Shown here in pieces: positions 16,770 to 25,571 of a stretch of DNA of 64,000 bases (position 1 is its first letter; each line of letters opens with the position of its first letter). A program made the translations under genes and the position numbers. Origin of the DNA: Catellatospora bangladeshensis. GTDB taxonomy: Bacteria > Actinomycetota > Actinomycetes > Mycobacteriales > Micromonosporaceae. The DNA is taken from positions 248,001-312,000 of the forward strand of contig NZ_BONF01000011.1 of the NCBI RefSeq assembly GCF_016862575.1, given 5' to 3'. The notes under the pieces were generated by a model. It saw nothing but the letters and a program-made list of their open reading frames with translations. It was not told the origin of the DNA and did not search any database.

Positions 16770-18170
16770 TCAGATGCGGACGAAGCCGATCATCGCGAGA
16801 CCCGCGGCGGCCTGGGCGATCGAGGCGGCGACGACGATCGCGGCGGGCCAGAAGCGTGCGGTCCGCGTACACAGCCACGCCGCCCCGACTTGAAGGAACA
16901 CGGCCATGAAGATCCACAGCCGGACGGTCTCGCCGCGGTTGATGCCCCACAGGTCGAGCACCGCCAGCACGGCGAGCCCGGACAGGACCAGCACCGCGAC
17001 GGGGTGCGCGGAGCGGCGGCGCACCGCGTCCACCGCCGCGACGGCCAGCAGCAGGCAGGACGCGAACCCGGCCGCCATCGCCAGGTACCACAGGTTGCGG
17101 CTCAGCCACATCCCGTACGGCCGGTGCCGCTCGTTGAAGTCGTTCGCGTCGGCGAGCACGTACCCGAAGTTGTCGAACAGGTCGTAGCCGAAGCTCAGCC
17201 GCAGCGCGGCGTAGCAGGCGGCGAACCCGGCCACCGCCCACCCGACCAGGCGCAGCACGTCCCGCCAGGCCAGGCTGCGCCGCCACAGCGCCACCCCGAG
17301 CAGCGCCGCGAACACCAGCCCCAGGACGAGCGGCAGCGCCTCGAAGAACACGACCAGGTAGAGCGCCGCGCCCAGCCCCAGCGCCCAGCCGAGGCGGCGG
17401 GTCCGCAGGAAGCGCACGTGCAGCCACAGCGCCAGCAGGATCGGCACCGGGGAGAGCGCGTTCAGCACCGGCGTGAAGTACAGCGTGCCCGGCACGAACA
17501 GGCCCAGCACCAGCGTGTACAGCGCGAGCGTGCGGTCGCCGGTCAGCTCGCGCACGATCAGCCACAGCAGCACCGCGGACAGGTTCGCCAGCACCACGAT
17601 CGCCACGCCCATGCCCGCCGGGCTCAGGCCGAGCGCGTCGAGGCCGAAGTACAGCAGCGTCTTGCCGGGCATGTTGGTGCGCGCGTGCGGGGGCAGCTGC
17701 TCGACCAGGCCCATGTAGTTCCCGAGGAACTCGGTGAAGCCCCAGCGCTGCGACGGCGAGTAGAACGAGTTGGCCCGGTCGCTGGCCACGACCTGGCCGA
17801 GCGACGGCAGCGCGTACACCCGCAGCAGCAGCTGCACCGGCACCGCGGCGGCGAACCAGCCCACCGCCACGGCCGCGTCGAACCGGGCGGGCGCCCGCCG
17901 CGACAGCCACAGCAGCCCGAGCACCACCGGCACCGCGACCGCGGCCGGCCACAGCACGTGCCACTGCCCCGCCAGCCGGTCGTACGGGTAGGTCCAGCCT
18001 CCCTCGCGCGAGCCCGTCGGCAGCAGGCGCAGCAGCATCGCCACCACGACCAGCACGGTCAGCCCGGCGCCGGCCAGCACCGGCCACGCCACCAGCCGGG
18101 GCACCCGGGACCCGTCCGTCCCCGTGGGTGCGGCGGCCGCCACCCGCTCCTCGAGCAGTACCTCGTTCAC
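16770..18170 (-). CDS. Polytopic membrane protein, probable GT-C-fold glycosyltransferase
   Basis: 466 residues with about 11-12 hydrophobic helices. A long loop after the second or third helix carries polar, aromatic sequence (ASDRANSFYSPSQRWGFTEF) and the stretch HARTNMPGKTLLYFGLDALG. The latter resembles the H-x-P-G motif in PMT/ArnT-like GT-C enzymes that use polyprenyl-phosphate sugars. No clear early Asp-Glu/Asp-Asp catalytic pair could be assigned, so the family call is tentative. It would act in the plasma membrane on cell-envelope glycans. It is monocistronic, with a short HTH protein gene upstream on the same strand. Confidence 0.7.
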   Translation of the reverse strand: MNEVLLEERVAAAAPTGTDGSRVPRLVAWPVLAGAGLTVLVVVAMLLRLLPTGSREGGWTYPYDRLAGQWHVLWPAAVAVPVVLGLLWLSRRAPARFDAAVAVGWFAAAVPVQLLLRVYALPSLGQVVASDRANSFYSPSQRWGFTEFLGNYMGLVEQLPPHARTNMPGKTLLYFGLDALGLSPAGMGVAIVVLANLSAVLLWLIVRELTGDRTLALYTLVLGLFVPGTLYFTPVLNALSPVPILLALWLHVRFLRTRRLGWALGLGAALYLVVFFEALPLVLGLVFAALLGVALWRRSLAWRDVLRLVGWAVAGFAACYAALRLSFGYDLFDNFGYVLADANDFNERHRPYGMWLSRNLWYLAMAAGFASCLLLAVAAVDAVRRRSAHPVAVLVLSGLAVLAVLDLWGINRGETVRLWIFMAVFLQVGAAWLCTRTARFWPAAIVVAASIAQAAAGLAMIGFVRI

Positions 18171-18221
18171 CTGTCGCCCTCCCTGTCCGGTTCGCAGGGG
18201 CTAACGAGCCAGGGCACGAAG

Positions 18222-18249
18222 AAGGCCCCGGCGTCGCTGCCAGGGCCTT
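18222..18249 (-). terminator. Hairpin terminator after the small HTH gene
   Basis: AAGGCCCCGGC (18222-18232) pairs with GCCAGGGCCTT (18239-18249) across a 6-nt loop, with one mismatch. On the minus strand it starts 18 nt after the stop of the small gene and is followed by TTCTTC. Confidence 0.7.
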
Positions 18250-18266
18250 ACGAGTGCACGCCCGCG

Positions 18267-18467
18267 TCAGGCGGCGGCAGGGACCTCACACATGATCGAC
18301 AGGATCTCCTCGACGGACACGTTCGCCCGGCTGGCGACGTGTTCGATCGGCACGTTCGACGCGATGGCCTCACGGATCGCCGATCGCCAGACCTTGTCGG
18401 AGTCGTCCGTACGCTCGGCGGACGCCTGGTCCACCGCGCACAGCGCAAGATCAGATATGACGGACAC
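18267..18467 (-). CDS. 66-residue helix-turn-helix-like small protein
   Basis: Start GTG at 18467 is fixed by the very strong ribosome site GAGGAGGAATAAC immediately upstream; longer readings in the same frame run into repeat sequence. The protein is acidic and predicted all-helical. Its C-terminal half, SAIREAIASNVPIEHVASRA followed by NVSVEEILSIM, has helix-turn-helix spacing (AIxxxVPIEHVASRANVSVEEI), like small actinobacterial DNA-binding or adaptor proteins. No known family was recognised. It has its own terminator and strong translation signals, so I consider it a real gene. Confidence 0.72.
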   Translation of the reverse strand: MSVISDLALCAVDQASAERTDDSDKVWRSAIREAIASNVPIEHVASRANVSVEEILSIMCEVPAAA

Positions 18468-18668
18468 GTTATTCCTCCTCGGGGACGTCCCGTTGCGGAA
18501 CGCCACGAGGACGTCAGCCCGGCGGCCACGCTCGCCCTCGCATCTCCCACCCTCTGTCACCCGCACCCCCGAAACATCCGCCACCACGCCCAATCCCCCC
18601 ACCGAAACCGGACAGAAGTCGCCAAACCTCCGAGCTCCCACGCACCGCGGCGGGGCCGGCACCTCGAA

Positions 18669-18729
18669 GATCGCTCGTTCGTGTCGGAAAGTGCAGCGGA
18701 GCCGCAGATTCTGACACGAGACCGCGATC
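18669..18729 (+). repeat. 61-bp GATC-to-GATC palindromic element, copy D
   Basis: Core exactly 61 bp. Conserved marks: GTGTCGGAAAGTGCAG on the left and CTGACACGAGACCGCGATC on the right. Same orientation as the copies at 28798, 28902 and 34810. It is in the 520-nt gap upstream of GH81, about 30 nt before the first LacI-type operator. Confidence 0.82.
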
Positions 18730-18755
18730 ATCGCCCGGGCCCGCGTCCGCGGGTG

Positions 18756-18773
18756 CGTGAGAGCGCTCTCACG
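18756..18773. promoter_or_regulatory. LacI-family operator 1 upstream of GH81
   Basis: CGTGAGAGCGCTCTCACG is a perfect 18-bp palindrome with the central CG and GAGCGCTC core of LacI/CebR-type sites that control glucan-degrading genes in actinomycetes. The apparent promoter lies about 90 nt downstream. Confidence 0.75.
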
Positions 18774-18860
18774 AAGAGACGGAGGGCCCACGGACACCCG
18801 GCCGTGGCCACTTAAGGTAAGCCGCTCAAGGATTAACTCTCTAGCCATCGCCGCGAAACA

Positions 18861-18911
18861 TTGACGTATCGAACGCTTCCCGATAACTTCTGCGCTCAGA
18901 GAGCGCTCTCA
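18861..18911 (+). promoter_or_regulatory. GH81 promoter with overlapping LacI-family operator 2
   Basis: TTGACG (18861-18866) with a suboptimal 15-nt spacer to GATAAC (18882-18887) is a plausible promoter. AGAGAGCGCTCTCA (18898-18911) places a second GAGAGCGCTCTC palindrome at the expected transcription start. The two operators are about 138 nt apart centre to centre, about 13 helical turns, compatible with looping repression. The promoter call is weaker than the operator call. Confidence 0.65.
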
Positions 18912-18986
18912 CGTGCGCTCGGCTACGCGCTCCATCGCTCCTCCGTTCTCCCTGCATGCAGCCCCCCAGCCCCGGAGGCCAGGCAC

Positions 18987-21900
18987 ATGGAAATGACGAT
19001 CCGATCAACGACCCCGGGCGGCCTGTCCCGCCAACCGGGTCAGCACCGCCGCACCTGGGCGCACCGACGCGCCCTCATCCTCGGCGCGGTCTCCGTGCTG
19101 GCCGCCGCCACGTTCGGGCTCGCCATCGCGCAGACCGCCGAGGCCGGCACCGTCGGCGCCGGCAGCTACGCCGACACCCTGCCCGCCGGCCGCGCCCTGC
19201 CCGTGGGCTGCGGCAACCTGACCAACAACCCCCGGCAGTGGGTCACCGCCAACGCCCCCGCCGGCGGCGTGCCCACCAACGACTGGTGGTCGTCGCTGCT
19301 GTTCAAGAAGTTCGACTGCTCCTACAGCGAGCCGCTGCACGCGCACCCGATCTCCTACGACACCCTCGCGGGCGGTCTCGGGTTCTCCTACAACACCACC
19401 GCCGCGATCAGCGGCTCCGCGACCGGCCCCGGCGAGTTCCACTACCCGTACGTGCAGGACATCCTCGTCGGCGTGGCGGGCCTGAACTCGCCCGACAGCA
19501 AGGTCGACGGGTGGAGCGACTGGACCGTCACGCCGTACTGGAGCGACGGCGCGCGGACCATGAAGGCCACCATCGGCCACGGCCTGCCGTTCGCGTACTT
19601 CCAGATCACCGGCGGCAACGCGCAGATCACCGCAGCCGGCACGCCGACCGTGTGGTCGAACACCGGCGGCCAGCTCGGCTTCACGGTCAACGGCCGTGAC
19701 TACGTCGCGTACGCGCCGAGCGGCTCGACCTGGACGGTCAGCGGCACCTCGATCAGCTCGACGCTGAACGGCCAGGGCTTCTTCTCCGTCGCCGTGCTGC
19801 CCGCCGGCGCCGACCGGGCCGCGCTCGCGAGCACCTACGGCCAGTACGCCCACGCGCACGTCACCGGCACCCGCGTGTCCTACAGCTACAACCAGGCCGC
19901 GAGCACGCTGAACACGACGTACACGTACCTCACCACGCCGCGCCAGGGCACGCAGACCGCCACGGTCGCCGCGCTCTACCCGCACCAGTGGAACAGCCTC
20001 ACCGGGGCGAGCCCGCTGGCGAACACCTACACCTCGGCCCGCGGCCAGATGAAGATCCTCACCGGGATCAGCTCGTTCACGACCTCGATGAAGTACACCG
20101 GCGTGCTGCCGGAGATCCCCGCGGTCGCCGACAGCTCCGGCGCGGACCTGACCACGATCACCAACTACCTGAACGCGGTCGCGGCCAACCCGGCCGACTT
20201 CCGCGGCGACGACACCTACTGGACCGGCAAGGGCCTGGGCCGCGCCGCCCGCATCGCGGAGATCGCCGACCAGCTCGGCCTGACCTCGATCCGGGACACC
20301 GCGCTGTCCACGATCCGGACCCGGCTCAACGACTGGTTCACCGCCTCGTCAGGCAAGACCACCCGCGTCTTCTACTACAACGCCACCTGGGGCACCCTCA
20401 TCGGCTACCCGGCGTCGTACGGCTCGGACCAGGAGCTCAACGACCACCACTTCCACTACGGCTACTTCGTGGCGGCGGCGGCGACGCTGGCCAAGTTCGA
20501 CCCGACCTGGGCGACCAACGCGCAGTACGGCGGCATGGTGGACCTGCTGATCCGCGACGCCAACAACTACGACCGCAACGACACCCGCTTCCCGTTCCTG
20601 CGTGACTTCGACATCTACGCCGGTCACGACTGGGCGGCCGGGCACGGCGCGTTCGGCGCGGGCAACAACCAGGAGTCCTCCTCCGAGGGCATGAACTTCG
20701 CCAACGCCCTGATCCAGTGGGGCCAGGCGACCGGCAACACCACCGTGCGCGACGCGGGCATCTTCATCTACACCACCCAGTCCGCGGCGATCGCCGAGTA
20801 CTGGTTCGACGTGCGCAACCAGAACTTCCCGGCCGCCTTCGGGCACAACACGGTCGGCATGGTCTGGGGCGACGGCGGCGCGTACGCGACCTGGTTCTCC
20901 GGCGAGCCGGAGATGATCCAGGGCATCAACATGCTGCCGATCACCGGCGGCCACTTCTACCTCGGCGACAACCCCGCCTACGTGCAGACCAACTACAACG
21001 AGCTGGTCACCAACAACGGCGGCGCGCCGACGGTCTGGCAGGACATCCTGTGGGAGTTCCTCGCCCTGGGCAACGGCCAGACCGCGCTGAACAACTTCAA
21101 CGCCAACTCCGGGTTCACCTCGGAGGAGGGCGAGAGCAAGGCGCACACGTACCACTGGATCCGCAACCTGGCCGCGCTCGGCAACGTGGACACCACGGTG
21201 ACCGCGAACCACCCGCTGGCCAAGGTCTTCACCAAGTCGGGCGTACGCACCTACGTCGCGTCCAACATCGGCAGCAGCGCGATCACGGTGACCTTCTCCA
21301 ACGGCACCGTGCTCAACGTGCCCGCCTGCAAGACGGTCACCTCGGGCGCGTTCACCTGGAGCGGCGGCGGCGCCTGCGGCGGCACCAACCCGTCGCCGTC
21401 GAACCCGCCGTCCTCGCCGCCGGCCTCGCCGAGCCCGTCGCCGTCGGCCCCGCCGTCGCCGAGCCCGTCGACCTCGCCGAACCCGCCCGGCAACTTCGCC
21501 GCGACGCGCTACCTCGTCTCCGGTGGCGGCCTGCCCGGCACCGCGGGCGCGGCCGGCTCGGTCACGATCAGCGCGGCCGGCGGCAACTGGGACGGCAATC
21601 CGCACAACCCGCAGACGTTCACCGCCACCGGCCTTTCCGCCAACCACAACGGCGGCGCCACGAACTTCGACATGTTCGTGGACGCGGGCACCGGCGTCGG
21701 CAACGCCACGCAGGTCCGGGTGTCGTACGACTTCACCGGCAACGGCAGCTGGGACCGGCTGGAGACGTACAACTACTTCCCGACCGACCCGGTAGCCGGG
21801 TACGAGCACTACACCCAGGCGTTCGGGAGCAAGACCACCAGCGGGGCGTTCGCGAACCTGGCGAACGGCTCGGTGCGGGTCGAGATCTGGAGCGCCATCG

Positions 21901-22370
21901 GCAGCACGGCCACCACGCTAGGCATCGGCAACCAGTCCCGCGTGGTGCTGCCGTACACCGGCACCACCACCCAGCCCTCGGTCAACGTGGCCCTCAACAA
22001 GCCGACGCTGACCTCCAGCACCGAGAGCGCGACCTACCCCGGCTCGGCGGCGGTGGACGGCAACACGACCACCACCCGCTGGTCCAGCACGTTCAGCGAC
22101 CCGCAGTGGCTGCGCGTCGACCTCGGCCAGACCTACTCGATCAGCCGCGTGCGGCTGGTCTGGGAGGCCGCCTACGGCTCGGCGTACCAGATCCAGACGT
22201 CGCCCGACGGCAACACCTGGACCACCATCCGCTCGGTCACCGGCGGTGACGGCGGCGTCGACGACCTCACCGGCCTGACCGGCAGCGGCCGCTACGTCCG
22301 CGTCAACGGCACCACCCGCGCCACCGCCTGGGGCTACTCCCTCTTCGAATTCGAGGTCTACGCCCCGTAA
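18987..22370 (+). CDS. Secreted GH81 endo-beta-1,3-glucanase with two C-terminal binding domains
   Basis: 1127 residues from ATG at 18987 with GGAGG 8 nt upstream. A long signal peptide ends near AQTAEA. The GH81 catalytic domain spans about 60-790, with the family landmarks DHHFHYGYF near 486 and NNQESSSEGMNFANA near 561, which carry the catalytic Asp and Glu. A Pro/Ser linker (about 802-834) leads to a beta-sandwich of about 145 residues, possibly CBM56-like but not certain, and then an F5/8-type C domain (CBM32-like, about 990-1127; NVALNKPTLTSSTES, WLRVDLGQTYSISRVRLVWE). GH81 enzymes cleave internal beta-1,3-glucan (laminarin, curdlan, fungal wall). Twin LacI-type operators imply substrate-induced expression. 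Confidence 0.95.
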   Translation: MEMTIRSTTPGGLSRQPGQHRRTWAHRRALILGAVSVLAAATFGLAIAQTAEAGTVGAGSYADTLPAGRALPVGCGNLTNNPRQWVTANAPAGGVPTNDWWSSLLFKKFDCSYSEPLHAHPISYDTLAGGLGFSYNTTAAISGSATGPGEFHYPYVQDILVGVAGLNSPDSKVDGWSDWTVTPYWSDGARTMKATIGHGLPFAYFQITGGNAQITAAGTPTVWSNTGGQLGFTVNGRDYVAYAPSGSTWTVSGTSISSTLNGQGFFSVAVLPAGADRAALASTYGQYAHAHVTGTRVSYSYNQAASTLNTTYTYLTTPRQGTQTATVAALYPHQWNSLTGASPLANTYTSARGQMKILTGISSFTTSMKYTGVLPEIPAVADSSGADLTTITNYLNAVAANPADFRGDDTYWTGKGLGRAARIAEIADQLGLTSIRDTALSTIRTRLNDWFTASSGKTTRVFYYNATWGTLIGYPASYGSDQELNDHHFHYGYFVAAAATLAKFDPTWATNAQYGGMVDLLIRDANNYDRNDTRFPFLRDFDIYAGHDWAAGHGAFGAGNNQESSSEGMNFANALIQWGQATGNTTVRDAGIFIYTTQSAAIAEYWFDVRNQNFPAAFGHNTVGMVWGDGGAYATWFSGEPEMIQGINMLPITGGHFYLGDNPAYVQTNYNELVTNNGGAPTVWQDILWEFLALGNGQTALNNFNANSGFTSEEGESKAHTYHWIRNLAALGNVDTTVTANHPLAKVFTKSGVRTYVASNIGSSAITVTFSNGTVLNVPACKTVTSGAFTWSGGGACGGTNPSPSNPPSSPPASPSPSPSAPPSPSPSTSPNPPGNFAATRYLVSGGGLPGTAGAAGSVTISAAGGNWDGNPHNPQTFTATGLSANHNGGATNFDMFVDAGTGVGNATQVRVSYDFTGNGSWDRLETYNYFPTDPVAGYEHYTQAFGSKTTSGAFANLANGSVRVEIWSAIGSTATTLGIGNQSRVVLPYTGTTTQPSVNVALNKPTLTSSTESATYPGSAAVDGNTTTTRWSSTFSDPQWLRVDLGQTYSISRVRLVWEAAYGSAYQIQTSPDGNTWTTIRSVTGGDGGVDDLTGLTGSGRYVRVNGTTRATAWGYSLFEFEVYAP

Positions 22371-22376
22371 CGAATG

Positions 22377-22430
22377 AAAGGAAGGGCACCTTCTTAACGC
22401 TATGCGTTGTAGAAGGTGCCCTTCTTAACG
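22377..22430. repeat. GAAGGGCACCTTC palindromic element, copy 1
   Basis: Inverted arms GAAGGGCACCTTCT (22381-22394) and AGAAGGTGCCCTTC (22411-22424), centre TAACGCTATGCGTTGT. It fills the gap between the convergent GH81 and triple-repeat protein genes and probably terminates both. Confidence 0.88.
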
Positions 22431-22437
22431 TCCGGGA

Positions 22438-23304
22438 TCAGGTGGCGCAGATCGCGTACGCCGTCGCCGTCCAGTTCTCGGCGAACCCGGTCGCGTCCTC
22501 GATCACCGCGACGTCCGACCCGGACACCGCACCCGGCCCCCACAGCCCGATCCGGTCGAAGTGCGCCTCGCCGCCGGCCGTGTGATCGCCACCCGTGCCG
22601 TGCAGCTTCTTGCCCACGGGACACGCCACGCTGATGCCCTTGCTGATCGAGTTCGCGGCCGTCGTCGCCGACACCCGCTGCTGCCCGGCCACCGGGTTCA
22701 CGCAGATCGCGTACGCGTACGCCGAGTACGCCCCCGACGCCACCTCGTCCCCGCCGACCTCCACGGACAGCTCGGTGAGGTCCGCCGACGGCACGATGCT
22801 CCGGATGAGGAAGTGGCCGCCGCCGACCGCGGCCGCCCCGGTGCCGATCACCTTCTTGCCGGACGGGCAGGACAGGTGCACCCCGACCACGTTCGTGCCG
22901 GAACTCGCCGTGTACGAGCCGGAGACGACCTGCCAGCCGGTCACACCCGAGCCGCAGATCGCCCAGGAGTACATGGTCCAGTTGCCGGCGAAGGCGGCGG
23001 ACTCCCGCGCCACGGCGTAGTAGGAGTGGGTCGGGTAGCCGGCCGCGGCCGGGATCATCGAGCTGAGGTGCACCAGGGCGCCGCCGTCGACGATGTCGGC
23101 GCCGCCGCCGAGCAGCACCTTGCCGGCCGGGCATACCGCGTTGGCGGTCTTGAACGACTCCGAACCGGTCAGGTCGCTCCAGTCGATGGTGACGATCAGG
23201 CCGGTCACCGCCTGGGCCGGAGCCGCCGTGACCAGGGACGCGGCCGCGCCCAGCAGCACGGCGGCGACCCCGGCCAGAAGTTTCGAGCTTCGGTTGAGGG
23301 ACAT
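22438..23304 (-). CDS. Secreted protein of three about 85-residue repeats, unknown function
   Basis: 288 residues from ATG at 23304. A signal peptide (LLAGVAAVLLGAAASLVTAAPAQA) is followed by three tandem modules. Each begins with a Cys-Pro-x-Gly-Lys motif and Gly-rich turn (CPAGKVLLGGGADI, CPSGKKVIGTGAAAV, CPVGKKLHGTGGDH) and ends with an aromatic-Ala-Ile-Cys motif (SWAICGSG, YAICVNP, YAICAT). The two Cys per module are therefore likely disulfide-paired. I do not recognise a catalytic site. The repeat layout suggests a three-bladed or trefoil-like binding protein, but that is inference. It converges with the GH81 gene. Confidence 0.85.
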   Translation of the reverse strand: MSLNRSSKLLAGVAAVLLGAAASLVTAAPAQAVTGLIVTIDWSDLTGSESFKTANAVCPAGKVLLGGGADIVDGGALVHLSSMIPAAAGYPTHSYYAVARESAAFAGNWTMYSWAICGSGVTGWQVVSGSYTASSGTNVVGVHLSCPSGKKVIGTGAAAVGGGHFLIRSIVPSADLTELSVEVGGDEVASGAYSAYAYAICVNPVAGQQRVSATTAANSISKGISVACPVGKKLHGTGGDHTAGGEAHFDRIGLWGPGAVSGSDVAVIEDATGFAENWTATAYAICAT

Positions 23305-23462
23305 GGCGCACCTCGCGAACCACTCGGGCGGCCTGCTGCGGCCGCGGGGCCTCAAGGTAGGACCACCCGGGGCCCGGAGCACCCGACCAGCGCCTACCCG
23401 ACAGCAGCCCGAGTCCTCGAAACCGGTGCGCAAGGTTCGCCGCATACCGCTAGGTTGTCCCG

Positions 23463-25121
23463 ATGCCTGAAACCGGAGACTGGCCCGAGCCGCAGATGGT
23501 CCATACCGGCTGCTGCGAGGGATCGCGGTGGCGCCTCCGGCTGCCCGGACCCAGCAGCGACCGCGGCCAGGTCCGGCTGGCCGGCCTGGCCCTGAACCCG
23601 TCCGCGCCCGACGACGTCCTGGTCGCGCTGGTCAGGGCGGGCGGGCGGCTGCCCCGGCTGGTGCTGGCCGAGCATTTCCGCTACCACACATGGCTGTGCG
23701 AGGAGCGTCCGGAGGTGGCCGCAGCGCTGGTGACGGTGACGACGGAGACCGGCGACCCGCACCTGCTGGAGCGGCTCAAGCTCGTGGCCGCGTTCCCACC
23801 CGACGCGATCGCGGCGCTGGCCGTCTCGCCCGACTACCGGGTACGGGCCGCGGTGCCCTGGATAACGGGCTGCCCACCGGAGACGATGGCGGCGCTCGCC
23901 GCCGATCCCCATCCCGAGGTGCGGCGCAACACGGTCTGGGTGGACCAGCTGAGCCCGGAGATCCAGATCGTGCTCGCCCGTGATCCGGACCGGGCGGTGC
24001 GGGACGCGGTCAGCCAGCGCGACGCGCTTCCGGCCGAGGCGCGCGACATCCTCGCCCGGGACGAGGATGTCGAGATCCGCGCGAACGTGCTGGATGCGAC
24101 CGACGGCGGGTTGACCGGAGAGGTCGCCGAAGAGATGGCCCGACACCCCGATCCCGATGTCCGCGTGTGGGCAGCGGGCACGGAGCCGCTGTCCCTCGAG
24201 ACGAGGTGGGTGCTGGCCGGCGATCCGGTGCCGGCAGTACGCCAGGCGGTGGGCTTGTCGGGATACACGCCGGGACCAGTGCTCGCGACACTCGCCGACG
24301 ACGCCGACCAGGAGGTCCGCCGGAGGGTCGCGCTGCACGGTGCCACCCCACCGGAGAGCCTGCAGGCCCTGGCCATGGACCCGGACGAGGAGGTCGCGAG
24401 GACGGCCGTCACCGCGATCTCCGGCAAGCGGCACCGCCCGCTGCCAGCCTTCGAGCGGTTGGCGGCGAGCGCCGGGCGGCTCTCCGTCAAGCAGCTCCGG
24501 GACCTGCTCGGCGCCACGGTCAAGTCCGGCTGCGAACCCGGCCCGCGTCCCTGGCCGGTCGAAGAGGCGCCGGACCTCCGGCAGGCGCTCATGGCCCGGT
24601 GCGCGGTGTCACCGGATGCCCGCCTGCGCGCCATGGCCGCGGCCGACTGGTGGCTGCCGGCGGAGACCGCCGCACAGCTGGTGAGCGACCGTGATCCCAT
24701 GGTCCGCCGCTGGCTCGCCCGGCACTGCCGGGACAAGGAGATCCTCATCCGTCTCGCCGAAGCGCCGGACGAGGGAGTCGGCGAGGCGCTGGCCGACAAC
24801 GGCTACACCCCGGCGGACGTGCTGGAAGGGCTGCCGGCCAAGCCGCTCCGGCTCGCCCGGCACCGCAACGCCTCCGGCTCGCTGCTGGCCCGCCTGCTCG
24901 TGGACGCCGACCACGCCACCCGGATCGCCATCGCCGAGAACCGGAACACTCCACCAACGACCCTGGCGGGGCTCGCCCTGGGCGACACCGAGCGTGATGT
25001 CATCCATGCCGCCTGCGCCAACGCCGCCCTACCGGTCGAGACAATGTGGGAACTCGTACAGGCGGTGAGACCGCCGGAACCGGCTGACGGCATTCACGGC
25101 GGCATCATCCGCCAGGGTTAA
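23463..25121 (+). CDS. LRV/HEAT-type alpha-solenoid repeat protein
   Basis: 552 residues made of about 18 helical repeats of roughly 24 residues. Their core is Leu/Val-Ala-x-Asp-Pro-x-x-x-Val-Arg-x-x-Val/Ala (e.g. LAADPHPEVRRNTVW, LARDPDRAVRDAVSQ, MARHPDPDVRVWAAG, LADDADQEVRRRVAL, LVSDRDPMVRRWLAR). This is the leucine-rich-repeat-variant pattern. There is no signal peptide, so it is cytoplasmic and probably a protein-interaction scaffold. ATG at 23463 follows TAGGTT (23451-23456) by 6 nt, consistent with a leaderless transcript. The stop codon TAA lies at the edge of a palindromic element. Confidence 0.85.
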   Translation: MPETGDWPEPQMVHTGCCEGSRWRLRLPGPSSDRGQVRLAGLALNPSAPDDVLVALVRAGGRLPRLVLAEHFRYHTWLCEERPEVAAALVTVTTETGDPHLLERLKLVAAFPPDAIAALAVSPDYRVRAAVPWITGCPPETMAALAADPHPEVRRNTVWVDQLSPEIQIVLARDPDRAVRDAVSQRDALPAEARDILARDEDVEIRANVLDATDGGLTGEVAEEMARHPDPDVRVWAAGTEPLSLETRWVLAGDPVPAVRQAVGLSGYTPGPVLATLADDADQEVRRRVALHGATPPESLQALAMDPDEEVARTAVTAISGKRHRPLPAFERLAASAGRLSVKQLRDLLGATVKSGCEPGPRPWPVEEAPDLRQALMARCAVSPDARLRAMAAADWWLPAETAAQLVSDRDPMVRRWLARHCRDKEILIRLAEAPDEGVGEALADNGYTPADVLEGLPAKPLRLARHRNASGSLLARLLVDADHATRIAIAENRNTPPTTLAGLALGDTERDVIHAACANAALPVETMWELVQAVRPPEPADGIHGGIIRQG

Positions 25122-25170
25122 AAAGGGCACCTTCTACTACGCATAGCGTTAAGAAGGTGCCCTTCCTTTT
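25121..25170. repeat. GAAGGGCACCTTC-family palindromic element, copy 2
   Basis: AAGGGCACCTTCT arm, centre ACTACGCATAGCGTTA, then AGAAGGTGCCCTTCC. Both flanking convergent genes stop within it: TAA at 25119-25121 on + and TAA at 25169-25171 on -. Confidence 0.88.
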
Positions 25171-25537
25171 AGTGGGTGGGGTGGATGGCGATGACCTGGG
25201 CGGTGCGGGCCCAGTCGGAGAGGGCGGCGTCCTCGTGCCAGCCCTCGTAGCGGGCGGCCATGAGGCGGCGGACGGCGTCCTCGGTGAAGGGGGCGTCGGT
25301 CAGGGGGCGGGCCTCGGCGGGGACGGCGCCGTCGGTGGTGAGGTCACGGGTGCCGCCGAGGCGCCATAAGACCTGTGGGTTGGCCAGGATGTTGCGCACC
25401 CAGTCGGAGGTCGCGGGGTCGCCTGCCATCAGGTACATGACGCCGCCGTGTGCCACGTACCAGATCTCGATGGTGTGCCACTTGCCGGTGACCCGGCCGA
25501 TGGTGCTCAGGTATGCGTATTCGCTGCTCTCGGTCAT
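25169..25537 (-). CDS. Deazaflavin (F420)-dependent nitroreductase-family protein (DUF385)
   Basis: About 122 residues from ATG at 25537; a GTG at 25543 is an alternative. The split beta-barrel Ddn-type pattern is present: STIGRVTGKWHTIEIWYVAH, YLMAGDPATSDWVRNILANP and a C-terminal region rich in Ala/Arg ending AIHPTH. Family members bind F420 or a related cofactor and reduce quinones, nitro compounds or biliverdin-like substrates. No neighbour indicates the substrate. The end of the gene abuts a palindromic element. Confidence 0.85.
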   Translation of the reverse strand: MTESSEYAYLSTIGRVTGKWHTIEIWYVAHGGVMYLMAGDPATSDWVRNILANPQVLWRLGGTRDLTTDGAVPAEARPLTDAPFTEDAVRRLMAARYEGWHEDAALSDWARTAQVIAIHPTH

Positions 25538-25571
25538 GAACACGATCTTGCCGGTTCAAGCGTGCTTGAGG

